DNA from: Nocardioides sp. B-3
Lineage (GTDB): Bacteria; Actinomycetota; Actinomycetes; Propionibacteriales; Nocardioidaceae
DNA length: 64,000 nucleotides
Direction: 5' to 3'
Assembly: GCF_024703895.1 (NCBI RefSeq)
Contig: NZ_CP087968.1
Span: forward strand, 2,356,001-2,420,000
The translations under genes were made by a program, and so were the position numbers. The notes beneath the pieces are model-generated. The model searched no databases and was not told the DNA's origin. It saw nothing but the letters and a program-made list of their open reading frames with translations. Positions 38,999-48,849 of the stretch are shown here, one piece after another; the first letter of the stretch is position 1; each line of letters begins with the position of its first letter.

Positions 38999-40205
38999 TC
39001 AGCGGCCGAGCGAGCGGGAGCCGGCCGAGCCGTATCGGCGGTGAGGGTTGGCCCCGATCGCCTCGCGGTCGGCGGTCTTCTTCTTCGCGGCCGGCTTCTT
39101 CTTCGCAGCAGGGGCCTTCTTCTTCGACGCCCGCGTCGACCACTGGTCGAGCCACTCGTCCATGACCAGCCACGTAGACGTACGGGCCGCGCGGCCGGTG
39201 AGCATCCCGAGGTGTCCACCCGGGACGATCTCGAACCGCACCTCGGACGAGCCGCTCAGCAACGGGACGACCGCCTTGACGGCCTTGACCGGGGCGATGC
39301 CGTCGGTCGCGCCGCCGAACACCAGCACGGGCGCCTTGATCGCGGACAGCTGGATGGTGCGATCACCGAAGCTCATCGACCCCTTCGCCAGCGCGTTGCC
39401 CTTCACCATCCGGTGGTAGAGCTGCCCGAACGCACGGCCCGGGTAGGCGATCATGTTCGCCGAGAACCGGTCGACCGCCTCGAGCTGCGCCAGGGAACTC
39501 GGTGTCGTCGAGGTGGGTCGCGACGGCGAGCGGCTTGGTGACGAGCTTCTGCACGCTCGAGAGCTGGAAGGCCCAGCTGACCAGCGGCTTCGGGGCGCCG
39601 CCGAGGGCCCGGTAGCCGCGGGTCACGAGACCGCCGCCCATGAAGTCGATGTTGAGCAGCGGTCGCACCGGCGCCATCAGCGGCACCTTCTTCACGTCGA
39701 TCGGGGAGCCGACGACGGTGATCGAGGCGATCGGGAGCTCGGGCTGGTCGGCCGCGGTGAGCAGCGAGAAGATGCCGCCCGGGCTCCAGCCGATCAGGTG
39801 CACCGGGCGCCCGCCCGCGTGCTCGGAGACGGCCCTGATCGCCTCGGGCAGCACCTCGTCGACCCAGTGCTCCATGCCGAGGTTGCGGTTCTTGAACGAC
39901 ACCTCGCCGTACTCCACGAGGTAGGTGCGGCGACCCGCCGTGACGAAGTGCTCGACGAGCGAGCATCCGCGTCGCAGGTCGAAGCAGATCGCGGGTGCGG
40001 CCAACGGGGTGACCAGCAGGATCGGGTCGCCGGTCTCGACGGCCGTGGCCGCCGGTCGGTAGTGGTAGACCTCGCGCAGCTCACCGTCCTCGATGAGCGT
40101 GCGCGGCATCGGTCGCAGGTCAGCCAACCCGCCGTACAGCAGCTTGTGCGCCACGTTGCTCGCGGCCGCGGCCACCCGGGCCGGCTTGGGAGGCAGGAGA
40201 TCCAT
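38999..40205 (-). CDS. PhaC-like alpha/beta hydrolase with Lys/Ala-rich C-terminal tail
   Basis: Resembles the polyhydroxyalkanoate synthase/depolymerase branch of alpha/beta hydrolases: LREVYHYRP, RTYLVEYGEVSFKNRNLGMEHWVDEV, nucleophile elbow GWSPGG (Ser where PHA synthases use Cys), Asp in GGATDGIAP and His in VPGGHLGMLTG. About 400 residues. The last 50 residues are basic (KKKAPAAKKKPAAKKK). Frame break near 39495, CCTGG to CCCTGG. Ester hydrolysis is more likely than polymer synthesis, but the substrate is unknown. Confidence 0.75.
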
Positions 40206-40280
40206 GCGCCAGAAGATACGCCCGCGAACTTCACCGTGTGGAGGTTGCTTGGAGGTCGGACGCAGGACTAGACACAACAC

Positions 40281-41820
40281 ATGAAGAAGTCGATCGCCGC
40301 CCCGGGGGCGGCAGCTGTGGGTGCGGTGGCAGTGCGCGACCTCACCCAGAAGCAGCACGCTCTCAAGCGCAACTTCCCGGTGATCGCCAACCTGCGTTAC
40401 ATCCTCGAGGCGATCGGCCCGGAGCTGCGGCAGTACATCGTCACCGGCAACGACGACGAGCGCCCCTTCAGCCGCGACCAGAGGCGCTGGGTCTACGCCA
40501 GCTCCAAGCTGCAGAACAACTACTTCGGCTTCGGCACCGACAACGACCTCGAGGGCAAGACCGGCTACCCCATCATCAAGCAGCGCACCTTCGCCGACGT
40601 GTCGCCCTCGAGCACCGCGCACTCCGGCGAGGAGACCTCGCTGCCCTGCGCCAAGGTCATCGGCAAGGCGCGCGGCCGGGCCAAGGCTTTCCGGCCCGAG
40701 TCGATCGTCAACATCTCCGGCATGAGCTTCGGCTCCCTGAGCAGCAACGCCATCACCGCGCTCAACAAGGGCGCCGCGCTCGCGGGCTGCCTGCAGAACA
40801 CGGGCGAAGGGGCGCTGTCGCCCTACCACCGTCAAGGCGGCGACCTCGTCTTCCAGATCGGTACGTCGTACTTCGGGTGTCGCGACGAGGACGGCACCTT
40901 CGACCTCGACAAGCTGGTGGCGCTGTGCGCAGGCGCGCCGGTGCGGATGATCGAGATCAAGCTGTCCCGGGGTGCCAAGCCCGGTCTCGGCGGCATGCTG
41001 CCCGGCGTCAAGGTCACCGAGGAGATCGCCGAGATCCGTGGCATCAAGGCCGGCGTCGACTGCGCCTCGCCGAGTCGGCACGCCGTCTTCAACAGCGTCG
41101 ACTCGATGCTGGACTTCGTGGAGATGGTCGCTGACGCCACGGGTCTGCCGGTCGGGATCAAGAGCGCCGTCGGCAACATGGACTTCTGGGACGACCTGAT
41201 CGCCGCGATGAGCCCCGAGCGGATGGTCGACTTCGTGAACATCGACGGCGGCGAGGGCGGCACCGGTGCCGCACCGCTGGTCTTCGCCGACTCGGTCGCG
41301 TTCCCGTTCCGCGTCGGGTTCTCGAAGGTCTACAAGAGGTTCGCCGAGGCCGGGCTGACCGACGACATCACGTTCATCGGGGCCGGCAAGCTAGGTCTGC
41401 CGGACAACGCGCTGGTCGCCTTCGCGCTGGGCTGCGACATGGTCAACGTCGGCCGCGAGGCGATGCTCGCCATCGGTTGCATCCAGGGCGCAGAAGTGCC
41501 ACACCGACGAGTGCCCCACCGGCGTGGCCACCCAGCGGCCCCGGCTGATGCACGGCCTCGACCCGGAGTCGAAGGCGGCGCGCACCGCCAACTACGTCAA
41601 GACCCTGCGCCGAGACCTGCTCAAGGTCTCCGAGGCCGTCGGGGTCGCCCACCCCGCCCTGATCACCGCCGACGACATCGATCTGATCGACGGCCTGATG
41701 TCGTCGCGGCCACTGCGTGAGGTCTACGGCTACGGCCGCCACTGGGGCACGGTCGGCCCAGCCCTCGCGGAGGAGATCACCCAGATCATGGCCGTGGCGA
41801 CGGCCGAGCACCCCGCCTGA
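40281..41820 (+). CDS. FMN-binding glutamate synthase family protein
   Basis: Stand-alone homologue of the GltB synthase domain. N-terminal hydrophobic stretch, FGFGTDNDLE, NISGMSFGSLSSNAITALNKGA, FMN/2-oxoglutarate region VDFVNIDGGEGGTGAAP and FIGAGKLGLPDNA, and [3Fe-4S] cysteines around KCHTDECPTG. About 513 residues. Frame break near 41489 (CCAGG to CCAGGG). The glutaminase domain is absent, so glutamate synthesis is not assured. Confidence 0.85.
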
Positions 41821-41847
41821 GCAGGGGCGCTTCGCCGTACGCCGACG

Positions 41848-43291
41848 TCAGCGCCGACGAGCGGGACGGACCGCCTTGTCGTGGTCGGGCCGGGTGTCGG
41901 CCAGCGCGGAGAGGAAGTTGTCGGCCCGGGCGGTGACGTCGTTGTCGACGACCTGCTTGCGCATGGCCCGCATCCGCCGGCTCGACTCCTTCGGCTCGGC
42001 GTGGAACGCCTCCATCAGCGCGGCCTTCATGCCGTTGATGTCGTAGGGGTTGACGAGATAGGCCTGCCGGAGCTCGTCGGCCGCCCCGGCGAACTCGCTG
42101 AGCACGAGCGCCCCGTCGTCGTCGTAGCGGCAGGCGACGTACTCCTTGGCGACGAGGTTCATGCCGTCGCGGTAGGGCGTGACGACCATGATGTCGGCGG
42201 CGCGGTAGAGGGCTGCCATCTCCTCGCGCGGGTAGGAGGAGTGCAGGTAGGAGATCGTGGACGCCCGATCCGGCCGAGGTCGCCGTTGATCCGGCCGACC
42301 AGTCGGTCGATGTCGTCGCGCAGGATGCGGTATTGCTCGACGCGCTCGCGTGACGGGGTCGCGACTCGGACGAAGACGGCGTCCTCGACGTCGAGCTTGC
42401 CCTCGGCGAGCAGCTCGGAGAAGGCGCGCAGACGCGGATAGATGCCCTTGGTGTAGTCGAGCCGGTCGATGCCGAGGAAGACCTTGCGGGGGTTGCCGAG
42501 TGCCTCGCGGATGGCGGCTGCCCGCTGCTGCACCTTCTCGGTGTGGGCGAGCTCGATGAAGCCGGTGGCGTCGATCGAGATCGGGAAGGCTGCCGCCTTC
42601 ACGGTGCGGCCGTCGGGGAGGTAGACGAGGTCGCGGTGCGTCTTGTGCCCGACGCGGCCACGGACCGAGGCGCACGAAGTTGGCGGCGCCGCCGGCGAGC
42701 TGGAAGCCGATCAGGTCGGCGCCGAGCAGGCCCTCGAGGATCTGCCGGCGCCACGGGAGCTGGCTGAACAGCTCGGCGGGCGGGAACGGGATGTGGAGGT
42801 AGAAGCCGATGCGCAGGTCGGGGCGCAGCTCGCGCAGCATCTGCGGGACCAGCTGGAGCTGGTAGTCCTGCACCCAGACGGTGGCGTTCTCCGAGGCGAT
42901 CTCGGCGGCCCGCGCGGCGAAGCGCTCGTTGACCGTGACGTAGGAGTCCCACCACTCGCGGTGGAACTCCGGCTTGGCCACGAGGTCGTGGTAGAGCGGC
43001 CAGAGGGTGCCGTTGGAGAAGCCTTCGTAGAACTCCTCGACCTCGTCCTCGGTCAGGTGGACCGGCACGAGCTGCAGTCCGTCCTCGACGAAGGGCTCGA
43101 GGTCGATGTCGTCCGTGGACCCGGGCCAGCCGATCCGAGGCGCCGTCGTTGGCCCGCATGACGGGCTCGAGCGCCGAGACGAGGCCACCGGGGGAGCGCC
43201 GCCAGCCCGCGGTGCCGTCGGGCAGCGTGACCCGGTCCACGGGGAGCCTGTTGGCGACGATCACGAGGTCGGCCAAGCCAAGTGTGGTCAC
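41848..43291 (-). CDS. otsA: Alpha,alpha-trehalose-phosphate synthase (UDP-forming) OtsA
   Basis: Makes trehalose-6-phosphate from UDP-glucose and glucose-6-phosphate. [72 protein letters not shown] and [16 protein letters not shown] are all GT20 hallmarks. About 480 residues. Frame breaks near 43135, 42660 and 42270. otsB lies about 1 kb away on the opposite strand, after two small genes. Confidence 0.94.
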
Positions 43292-43432
43292 GCGTTCACC
43301 CTAGCGGTCCAGACCGCCGTACCCTGCGCTGAGTGGTTCTTCCAACGCGACTCGCCGAGAGCGAATGACATCGGTGTTGTTCGTCGCCTACAGTGGCCCT
43401 CAACAGGGGACGCCGATCAGGGAGATCAAGCA

Positions 43433-43729
43433 ATGGACGCCGCGAACGCATATGTCGCACACGAGGGTGGCAACACCCCCGGGCTGAGCCAGCGCGACCG
43501 CGACATCCTCGAGTTCGAGCGCCACTGGTGGAAGTTCGCCGGGGCCAAGGAGCAGGCTGTCCGCGAGAAGTTCGACATGGGCTCGACGCGCTACTACCGT
43601 GTGCTCAACGCGCTCATCGACCGGCCCGAGGCCCTCGAGGCCGACCCGCTGCTGGTGCGCCGGCTGCGTCGCCTGCGTGCCTCTCGCCAGCGTCAGCGCT
43701 CCGCGCGTCGCCTCGGCTTCGAAGTCTGA
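43433..43729 (+). CDS. DUF3263 domain protein
   Basis: 98-residue basic protein with the DUF3263 core GLSQRDRDILEFERHWWKFAGAKEQAVREKFDMGSTRYY, helical and helix-turn-helix-like, and an Arg-rich C-terminus (RLRRLRASRQRQRSARRLG). Intact. It sits just before a LytR_C protein, a pairing that is common in actinobacteria. DNA binding is plausible but not shown. Confidence 0.85.
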   Translation: MDAANAYVAHEGGNTPGLSQRDRDILEFERHWWKFAGAKEQAVREKFDMGSTRYYRVLNALIDRPEALEADPLLVRRLRRLRASRQRQRSARRLGFEV

Positions 43730-43777
43730 CCCAGCCCGACTCTCTTGTCCCGCCTACCTTCCCCCAGTGAGGCACCC

Positions 43778-44281
43778 ATGAACTCTTCGCGCACCCGCTC
43801 CCGCAACCAGCTCGGCGTCGCCTTCCCGTCACCGCTGGTGATGCTGAGCATCATCGCGATCGCGATGGCCGGCTTCGCCTTCGTCGCCACCCGCGACGCC
43901 GCCCCGGTCGAGCGCAAGGTCACCCGGGCCGCCGCGACCCCGACCGAGACCGTCGAGCCCACACCGGTGGTGCCGACGAGGACGACCAAGCCCAAGCCCG
44001 TGATCAAGCGCGGCGAGGTGTACGTCGAGGTCTTCAACAACTCCGGCATCAGGGGCCCGGCAGCGACCACCGCGGCCAAGGCGACGCAGATCGGCTGGCA
44101 GGTCGTCGGCGAGGACAACTGGGTCGGCTCCATCCCCGCCTCCACCGTCTACTTCCCCGCGCGACTCAAGGCCGAGGGCAAGCAGCTCTCGCTCGACCTC
44201 GGGATCGCGCGCACCGCGCCGGCGGTCGAGCCGATGAAGATGGACCGGCTGACGATCATCCTCACGCCCGACGCGGCTTGA
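43778..44281 (+). CDS. LytR C-terminal-domain protein, single membrane anchor
   Basis: Transmembrane helix at about residues 20-40 (LVMLSIIAIAMAGFAFVA), a Thr/Pro linker, then a LytR_C domain (YVEVFNNSGIRGPAATTAAKATQIGWQVVGEDNW). It has 167 residues, intact. The ATG at 43778 is taken over an upstream start. Probably extracytoplasmic and linked to cell-envelope assembly. Confidence 0.85.
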   Translation: MNSSRTRSRNQLGVAFPSPLVMLSIIAIAMAGFAFVATRDAAPVERKVTRAAATPTETVEPTPVVPTRTTKPKPVIKRGEVYVEVFNNSGIRGPAATTAAKATQIGWQVVGEDNWVGSIPASTVYFPARLKAEGKQLSLDLGIARTAPAVEPMKMDRLTIILTPDAA

Positions 44282-44283
44282 TT

Positions 44284-44324
44284 CCGGTTTCGTGACGGCG
44301 CTGGGGCGCCTCCTCAACCTCCGC
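44284..44324 (+). repeat. REP-like element, copy 3
   Basis: CCGGTTTCGTGACG, hairpin GGCGC-TGGG-GCGCC, then CTCCTCAACCTCCGC. It begins directly after the LytR_C stop and ends before otsB; may act as a terminator. Confidence 0.75.
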
Positions 44325-44349
44325 TAGCCCCTCGTGGTTGGCTTTCCAC

Positions 44350-45187
44350 ATGGAGTTCACCTCCGCAGCAGCCGAGCAGCGCTACGACGCGATCGTCGAG
44401 AGCGCCGATGAGATCGTCGTCGGGCTGGACTTCGATGGAGTGCTCTCGCCCATCGTCGAGGACCCGACGCAGGCGCACATCCACCCCGACGCCCCGCAGG
44501 CCCCGGGTCGACCTGAGCGACGTCGTACGCGCCGTCGCCGTCGTGACCGGGCGCCCGGCGCGCCGTGTCCCGGCACTGGGTGGGCTCGACGAGGTCGGCG
44601 ACGCCATAGGTGACCACGGCAAGGAGCTCTTCGTCTTCGGCCAGTACGGCAACGAGCGCTGGTCCTCCACGCAGCGGCGCGTGATCTCGCCGCGCCCCCC
44701 GCACGGGCTGTCCACCTTCGAGCGCGAGCTGCCTGCGCTGCTCCGTCGCACTGGCGCGAGCGAGGCGTTCGTGGAGGAGAAGGGGCTGGCGGTCGCCGTA
44801 CACACCCGGCGGCTGGCGGACGCCGCCGAGGCGTTCTCGCGCCTGCTGGAGCCGATGTCGGAGCTGGCGCACTCGCACGGCCTGATCGTCGAGCCGGGTC
44901 GCAACGTGATCGAGGTCCGCTCCGACGGGCAGCACAAGGGCCATGCCGTGCAGACGCTGGTCAAGGAGCAGGACGCCGGCGGGTTCCTCTTCGCCGGTGA
45001 CGACTCGGGCGACGTCGAGGCCTTCGAGGCCGTGGCTGAGCTGCGCGAGCGCGGCCTGCCGACCCTGCTTGTCTGTGCCGCGTCCGACGAGCAGTCGGTG
45101 CTGCTGCCGCTCGCCGACGTCGTCGTGCCCGGTCCCGACGGCGTGATGGACCTGCTGCGGCAGTTCACCGCCGACGCGCGGGGCTGA
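44350..45187 (+). CDS. otsB: Trehalose-6-phosphate phosphatase OtsB
   Basis: HAD-family phosphatase giving free trehalose. HAD motif I VGLDFDGVLSPIVEDP, then VVTGRPAR, DHGKELFVFGQYG, KGLAVAVHTR, EVRSDGQHKGHAVQ and FAGDDSGDVEAF (motif IV). About 278 residues. Start ATG at 44350. Frame break near 44510. Confidence 0.92.
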
Positions 45188-45192
45188 CTCCG

Positions 45193-46163
45193 ATGGGCGC
45201 CGGGCACGGGCACGGGCACACGCACTCCCACCCGGGGGCGCGCCACCGGTGGCGCCTCGGCGTCGCGTGCGCGCTGGTCGGCCTCGTTCTTCCCGGTCGA
45301 GGTCGTCGTCGGCTGGCTCTCGCAGTCGCTGGCCCTGCTCTCCGACGCCGGCCACATGGCCGCCGACGTGGTCGCGCTCTCCTCCGCCCTGATCGCCACC
45401 CGGATCGCGACCCGCGCCGACAAGACCGGGATGCGGACGTTCGGCTCCTACCGCGCGGAGGTCTTCGCGTCCGGGCTGACGGTGCTGCTGATGCTCGGTG
45501 CTGCGGTCTACGTCACGGTCGAGGCGCTGCGCCGCTTCGGTACGGCGCCGGACGTGGCCGCTGGTCCGATGTTGCTCGTCGGTGCTCTCGGGCTCGTGGT
45601 CAACGTGATCGCGCTGCTCCTGCTGCGCGGCGGCGCCGCGGAGAGCCTGAACGTGAAGGGCGCCTACCTCGAGGTCGTCGCCGACACGGTCGGCCTCGAT
45701 CGGCGTCATCGTGGCCGGTGTGCTGGTCGCGCAGACCGGTGACGGTTGGTGGGACACGGTGGTCGCGCTGGCGATCGCGGTGTTCGTCGCCGTGCGCGCC
45801 GTGCTGCTCGGCCGCGAGGTGCTCGCGGTCCTCGGCCAGCACGCGCCCGCCGGGTTGTCGCCCGCGGACATCGAGGCGTCGCTCTTCGGCGTACCAGGCG
45901 TCGAGGACGTCCACGACCTGCACGTGTGGACCCTCACCTCTGGCATGCACGTCGCCACGGCGCACCTGATGGCGGCCGAGGGCCGGGGCGGCGAGGTGCT
46001 GGCCACGGCGAGCGTGGTGCTGCGGGAGGAGTACGGCGTGGAGCACGCCACGCTCCGGGTCGAGTCGCCTTCCTCGGCGTGCGACCAGACGTCCCGGGTG
46101 AGACAGGGCGGTGCCAGCATGTGGACTCGATGTGCACATGTTGAGACGGCCTGTCTAACCTGA
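45193..46163 (+). CDS. Cation diffusion facilitator (CzcD/ZitB-like)
   Basis: Proton/divalent-cation antiporter exporting Zn or similar. His-rich N-terminus (GHGHGHTHSHPG), metal-site helix LLSDAGHMAADVVAL, second metal helix AYLEVVADTVG, and a ferredoxin-like C-terminal domain (VPGVEDVHDLHVWTLTSG). Frame breaks near 45293 (CCTGG to CCCGG) and 45700. The open frame runs to 46163, but if CCCGGG at about 46098 is a misread CCTGG the gene would stop near 46106, leaving room for the promoter of the riboswitch leader. Confidence 0.88.
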
Positions 46164-46167
46164 AGAC

Positions 46168-46298
46168 CTCATCACGAGGGACTGAGGGAACGGCCCGACG
46201 AAGTCCCGGCAACCGCCACGTACTCCCTGCCGCTTGCGGCGGACGCGGAAACGGTGCCAATTCCGTCCCGGAGCGAAAGCCGCGCCGGGGTAGATGAG
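46168..46298 (+). ncRNA. SAM riboswitch (S-box class) upstream of the ThrC-like gene
   Basis: P1 helix CTCATC (46168-46173) pairs with GATGAG (46293-46298). Conserved core elements are in the expected order: GAGGGACTGAGGGAACGGCC, GAAGTCCCGGCAACC and GGTGCCAATTCCG. The ribosome-binding site AAGGAGG (46299-46305) directly abuts P1, so SAM binding would most likely block translation initiation. Expected effect: low SAM turns the downstream operon on. Confidence 0.88.
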
Positions 46299-46313
46299 AA
46301 GGAGGATTTCGCT

Positions 46314-47581
46314 ATGACCATTGTCGTTGAACCCACGAAGACCCTTCGCGACGGTGCCTTCGGCAACGCTCGCGTGCTCCAGTGCCGCGAGTGCAGCCAC
46401 GAGGTCGAGCTCGGCCCGCACTACGCGTGTCCCGAGTGCTTCGGCCCCCTCGAGGTGGCCTACGACTTCCCGGCCGTGACCCGCGAGGAGATCGCCGCCG
46501 GCCCGGCCAACATCTGGCGCTACAAGGCGCTGCTGCCGGTGCCCGCCGACATCGAGCAGAGCCCCAACATGGAGCCCGGCTTCACGCGGCTGCTGAAGGC
46601 GAACAACCTCGGCCGCGAGCTCGGCATCGACAACCTGTGGGTCAAGGACGACTCGACCAACCCCACCAACTCCTTCAAGGACCGCGTCGTCGCGTGTGCG
46701 CTCAGCGCCGCCCGCGAGCTCGATGCCAAGGTCTTCGCGTGCCCGTCGACCGGCAACCTCGCCAACGCGGTCGCCGCGGCCGGTGCCCGCGCCGGGATCA
46801 AGACCGTGGTCTTCATCCCGAGCAACCTCGAGCAGCCCAAGCAGGTCAACTCGGCCATCTTCACCGACAAGCTCGTCGCCGTGAACGGGAACTACGACGA
46901 CGTCAACAAGCTCGCCTCCGAGATCGCGGGCGAGGAGGAGGGCTGGGCCTTCGTCAACGTCAACGTCCGCCCGTTCTACGCCGAGGGCTCCAAGACTCTC
47001 GGCTACGAGATCGCCGAGCAGCTCGGCTGGCGCCTGCCCGACCGAGTCGTCATCCCGGTCGCCTCCGGCTCGCAGCTGACCAAGGTCGACAAGTCCTTCC
47101 AGGGAGCTGATCAAGCTCGGCCCGGTCGAGGACAAGCCCTACAAGATCTACGGCGCCCAGGGCGACCGGCTGCTCGCCGGTCAGCGTCGCCTACAAGGCC
47201 AACACCGACGCCATCCGCCCGGTCAAGCCCGACACGATCGCCAAGAGCCCGGCCATCGGAAACCCCGCCGACGGCATCTACGTGCTCGACATCTGCCGTC
47301 GCTCCGGTGGCGCGGTCGAGGACATCACCGACGACGAGGTCCGCGAGGGCATCGTGCTGCTCGCCCGCACCGAGGGCATCTTCACCGAGACAGCGGGCGG
47401 CACCACCGTCGGCGTCCTGAAGAAGCTCGTCGAGACGGGCCAGCTCGACACCACGCTCGAGACGGTCGTCATCAACACCGGCCACGGCCTCAAGACGCTC
47501 GACTCCATCTCGGACCGGGTGGGCGCCGCGGCGACCATCGAGCCGACCTACTCTGCTTTCACCGCCGCCAACCTCGTATAA
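46314..47581 (+). CDS. Threonine-synthase-like PLP enzyme (candidate homocysteine-forming enzyme)
   Basis: Fold-type II PLP enzyme. N-terminal zinc-ribbon-like part (LQCRECSHEVELG, YACPECFGPLE), PLP Lys in NPTNSFKDRV, phosphate/PLP contacts ACPSTGNLANAVAAAG and a C-terminal ETAGGTTVGVLKKL. About 422 residues. ATG at 46314 behind AAGGAGG. Frame breaks near 47103 and 47160 (both CCAGG to CCAGGG); AKSPAIGNP should read AKSLAIGNP (CCTGG). By sequence it would be ThrC, but the SAM riboswitch and the following CysO-type carrier suggest it may convert O-phosphohomoserine to homocysteine instead. I leave the choice open. Confidence 0.85.
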
Positions 47582-47590
47582 GGAATCACC

Positions 47591-47866
47591 ATGAGCGTCT
47601 CGGTCCGAATCCCGACCATCCTGCGCACCTACACCGACGGCGAGTCCGAGGTGACCGCCACCGGCGCCACCACGGCCGCCGTGCTCGACGACCTCGACGC
47701 CAGCTACGCCGGCATCAAGGGCCGCGTGCTCGACGAGGCCGGCAACCTGCGCCGCTTCGTCAATGTCTACGTCGGCAACGAGGACGTGCGCTTCTCGGAC
47801 AACCTCGAGACCGCGACGCCCGACGGCACGCAGATCTCGGTCATCCCCGCGGTCGCCGGCGGCTGA
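47591..47866 (+). CDS. cysO: CysO-like ThiS/MoaD-family sulfur-carrier protein
   Basis: 91-residue beta-grasp protein ending in AVAGG, the diglycine that is adenylated and thiocarboxylated. SVRIPTILRTYTDG, FVNVYVGNEDVRFSDNLET and the end VIPAVAGG closely follow mycobacterial CysO. Intact, with AAGGA nine bases upstream of the ATG and only 9 bases after the ThrC-like gene. In Mycobacterium CysO serves CysM and the Mec protease; neither is in this window, so the partner here is probably the ThrC-like enzyme. Confidence 0.88.
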   Translation: MSVSVRIPTILRTYTDGESEVTATGATTAAVLDDLDASYAGIKGRVLDEAGNLRRFVNVYVGNEDVRFSDNLETATPDGTQISVIPAVAGG

Positions 47867-47902
47867 CGCAACCGCTCGACCGGGGTGCCCGTCCAAGCGA
47901 GC

Positions 47903-48345
47903 ATGACTCACGTGACGCGCGCCCTGATTCCCGCCCCGCACTGCTGATCGCCCCGACCTCGGCGTACGCCGCTGTCGACTTCGAGCCGACAGCGACCGAC
48001 GATCCGGCGCTGGTGCGGGCGTGGCAGGCGTGGGAGGCCGGGGGCATCGACGACTACACGACCACGGTCAGGCTGACCTGCTTCTGCCCGCGGATCCCGG
48101 CTGTGCGCACGGTCGTTCGCGACGGCGAGATCCGCAAGGTGACCCGGGGCGATCGCCGGCTGGCGAAGCGCAAGGGCCACTCGATGGACCGGCTCTTCGC
48201 GATGATCCGCGAAGCCCACGAGACCGCCGACCACGTCGAGGTGACCTACACCCACCGCGGGGTGCCGAAGTCGATCGGCATCGACGAGTCGGAGATGATC
48301 GCGGACGAGGAGCGCTACTACACGGTCAGCCTCGTCCGGGGCTGA
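47903..48345 (+). CDS. DUF6174-like exported protein
   Basis: Short signal peptide (THVTRALIPA...LLIAPTSAYA), then WQAWEAGGIDDYTTTVRLTCFCP, a pattern typical of the DUF6174 family, ending with THRGVPKSIGIDESEMIADEERYYTV. About 147 residues. Frame break near 47938. Function unknown. Confidence 0.72.
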
Positions 48346-48348
48346 CCG

Positions 48349-48849
48349 TCACGGAGCGCGTACGTCGATGAGCGCAGCGTTTCCGCGGCCGTCGATCCTC
48401 ACCTCGGCGATCGCGCCGTCGCGCAGCACGTCCTCCATGGCCGCGGCCTCGTCCTGCGGCAGGAAGAAGCTGTCGATGCCGCACTCGACCTGCCACGAGC
48501 GGTCGTTGCAGGCGAGGAAGGGCTGGTCCCCAGACGGTCGCTCGCGCAACCACTCGTCGGCCACCCACACGTCGCCCTCGGAGACGAGCGTGATGAAGAC
48601 GTCGCCGCTCTCCTCGCCGTCCTCCATCGTGCCGATGCCGCGGTCGAAGCCGGAACCGTCGTCCTGCTGCAGATCGGGATAGTCGAGGGTCACGTAGGCC
48701 CCGCGGAACGGGTCGATCGGGTCGAGCGGCGCGACCCGCAGCTCATAGGTCTCGCCGAGGGCGCGGGCGGAGAGCTGCGGCGCGACGGCGACGCCGACGA
48801 CGGCGGCCTGCGCAGCCACGACGGCGGCGAGGGTCATCAGCTTCTTCAT
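48349..48849 (-). CDS. GDYXXLXY-domain protein
   Basis: 166 residues, N-terminal hydrophobic signal/anchor (LMTLAAVVAAQAAVVGVAVAP), then DPIDPFRGAYVTLDYPDL, a variant of the GDYxxLxY motif (Ala for Asp). Intact. Translationally coupled (ATGA) behind the DUF2157 membrane protein, a common arrangement. Function unknown. Confidence 0.8.
   Translation of the reverse strand: MKKLMTLAAVVAAQAAVVGVAVAPQLSARALGETYELRVAPLDPIDPFRGAYVTLDYPDLQQDDGSGFDRGIGTMEDGEESGDVFITLVSEGDVWVADEWLRERPSGDQPFLACNDRSWQVECGIDSFFLPQDEAAAMEDVLRDGAIAEVRIDGRGNAALIDVRAP

Noticed and set aside
46314..47581. Straight assignment as threonine synthase (thrC)
   Set aside because: Sequence alone fits ThrC, but the SAM riboswitch and CysO-type partner argue for a methionine-pathway role, so no symbol was given.
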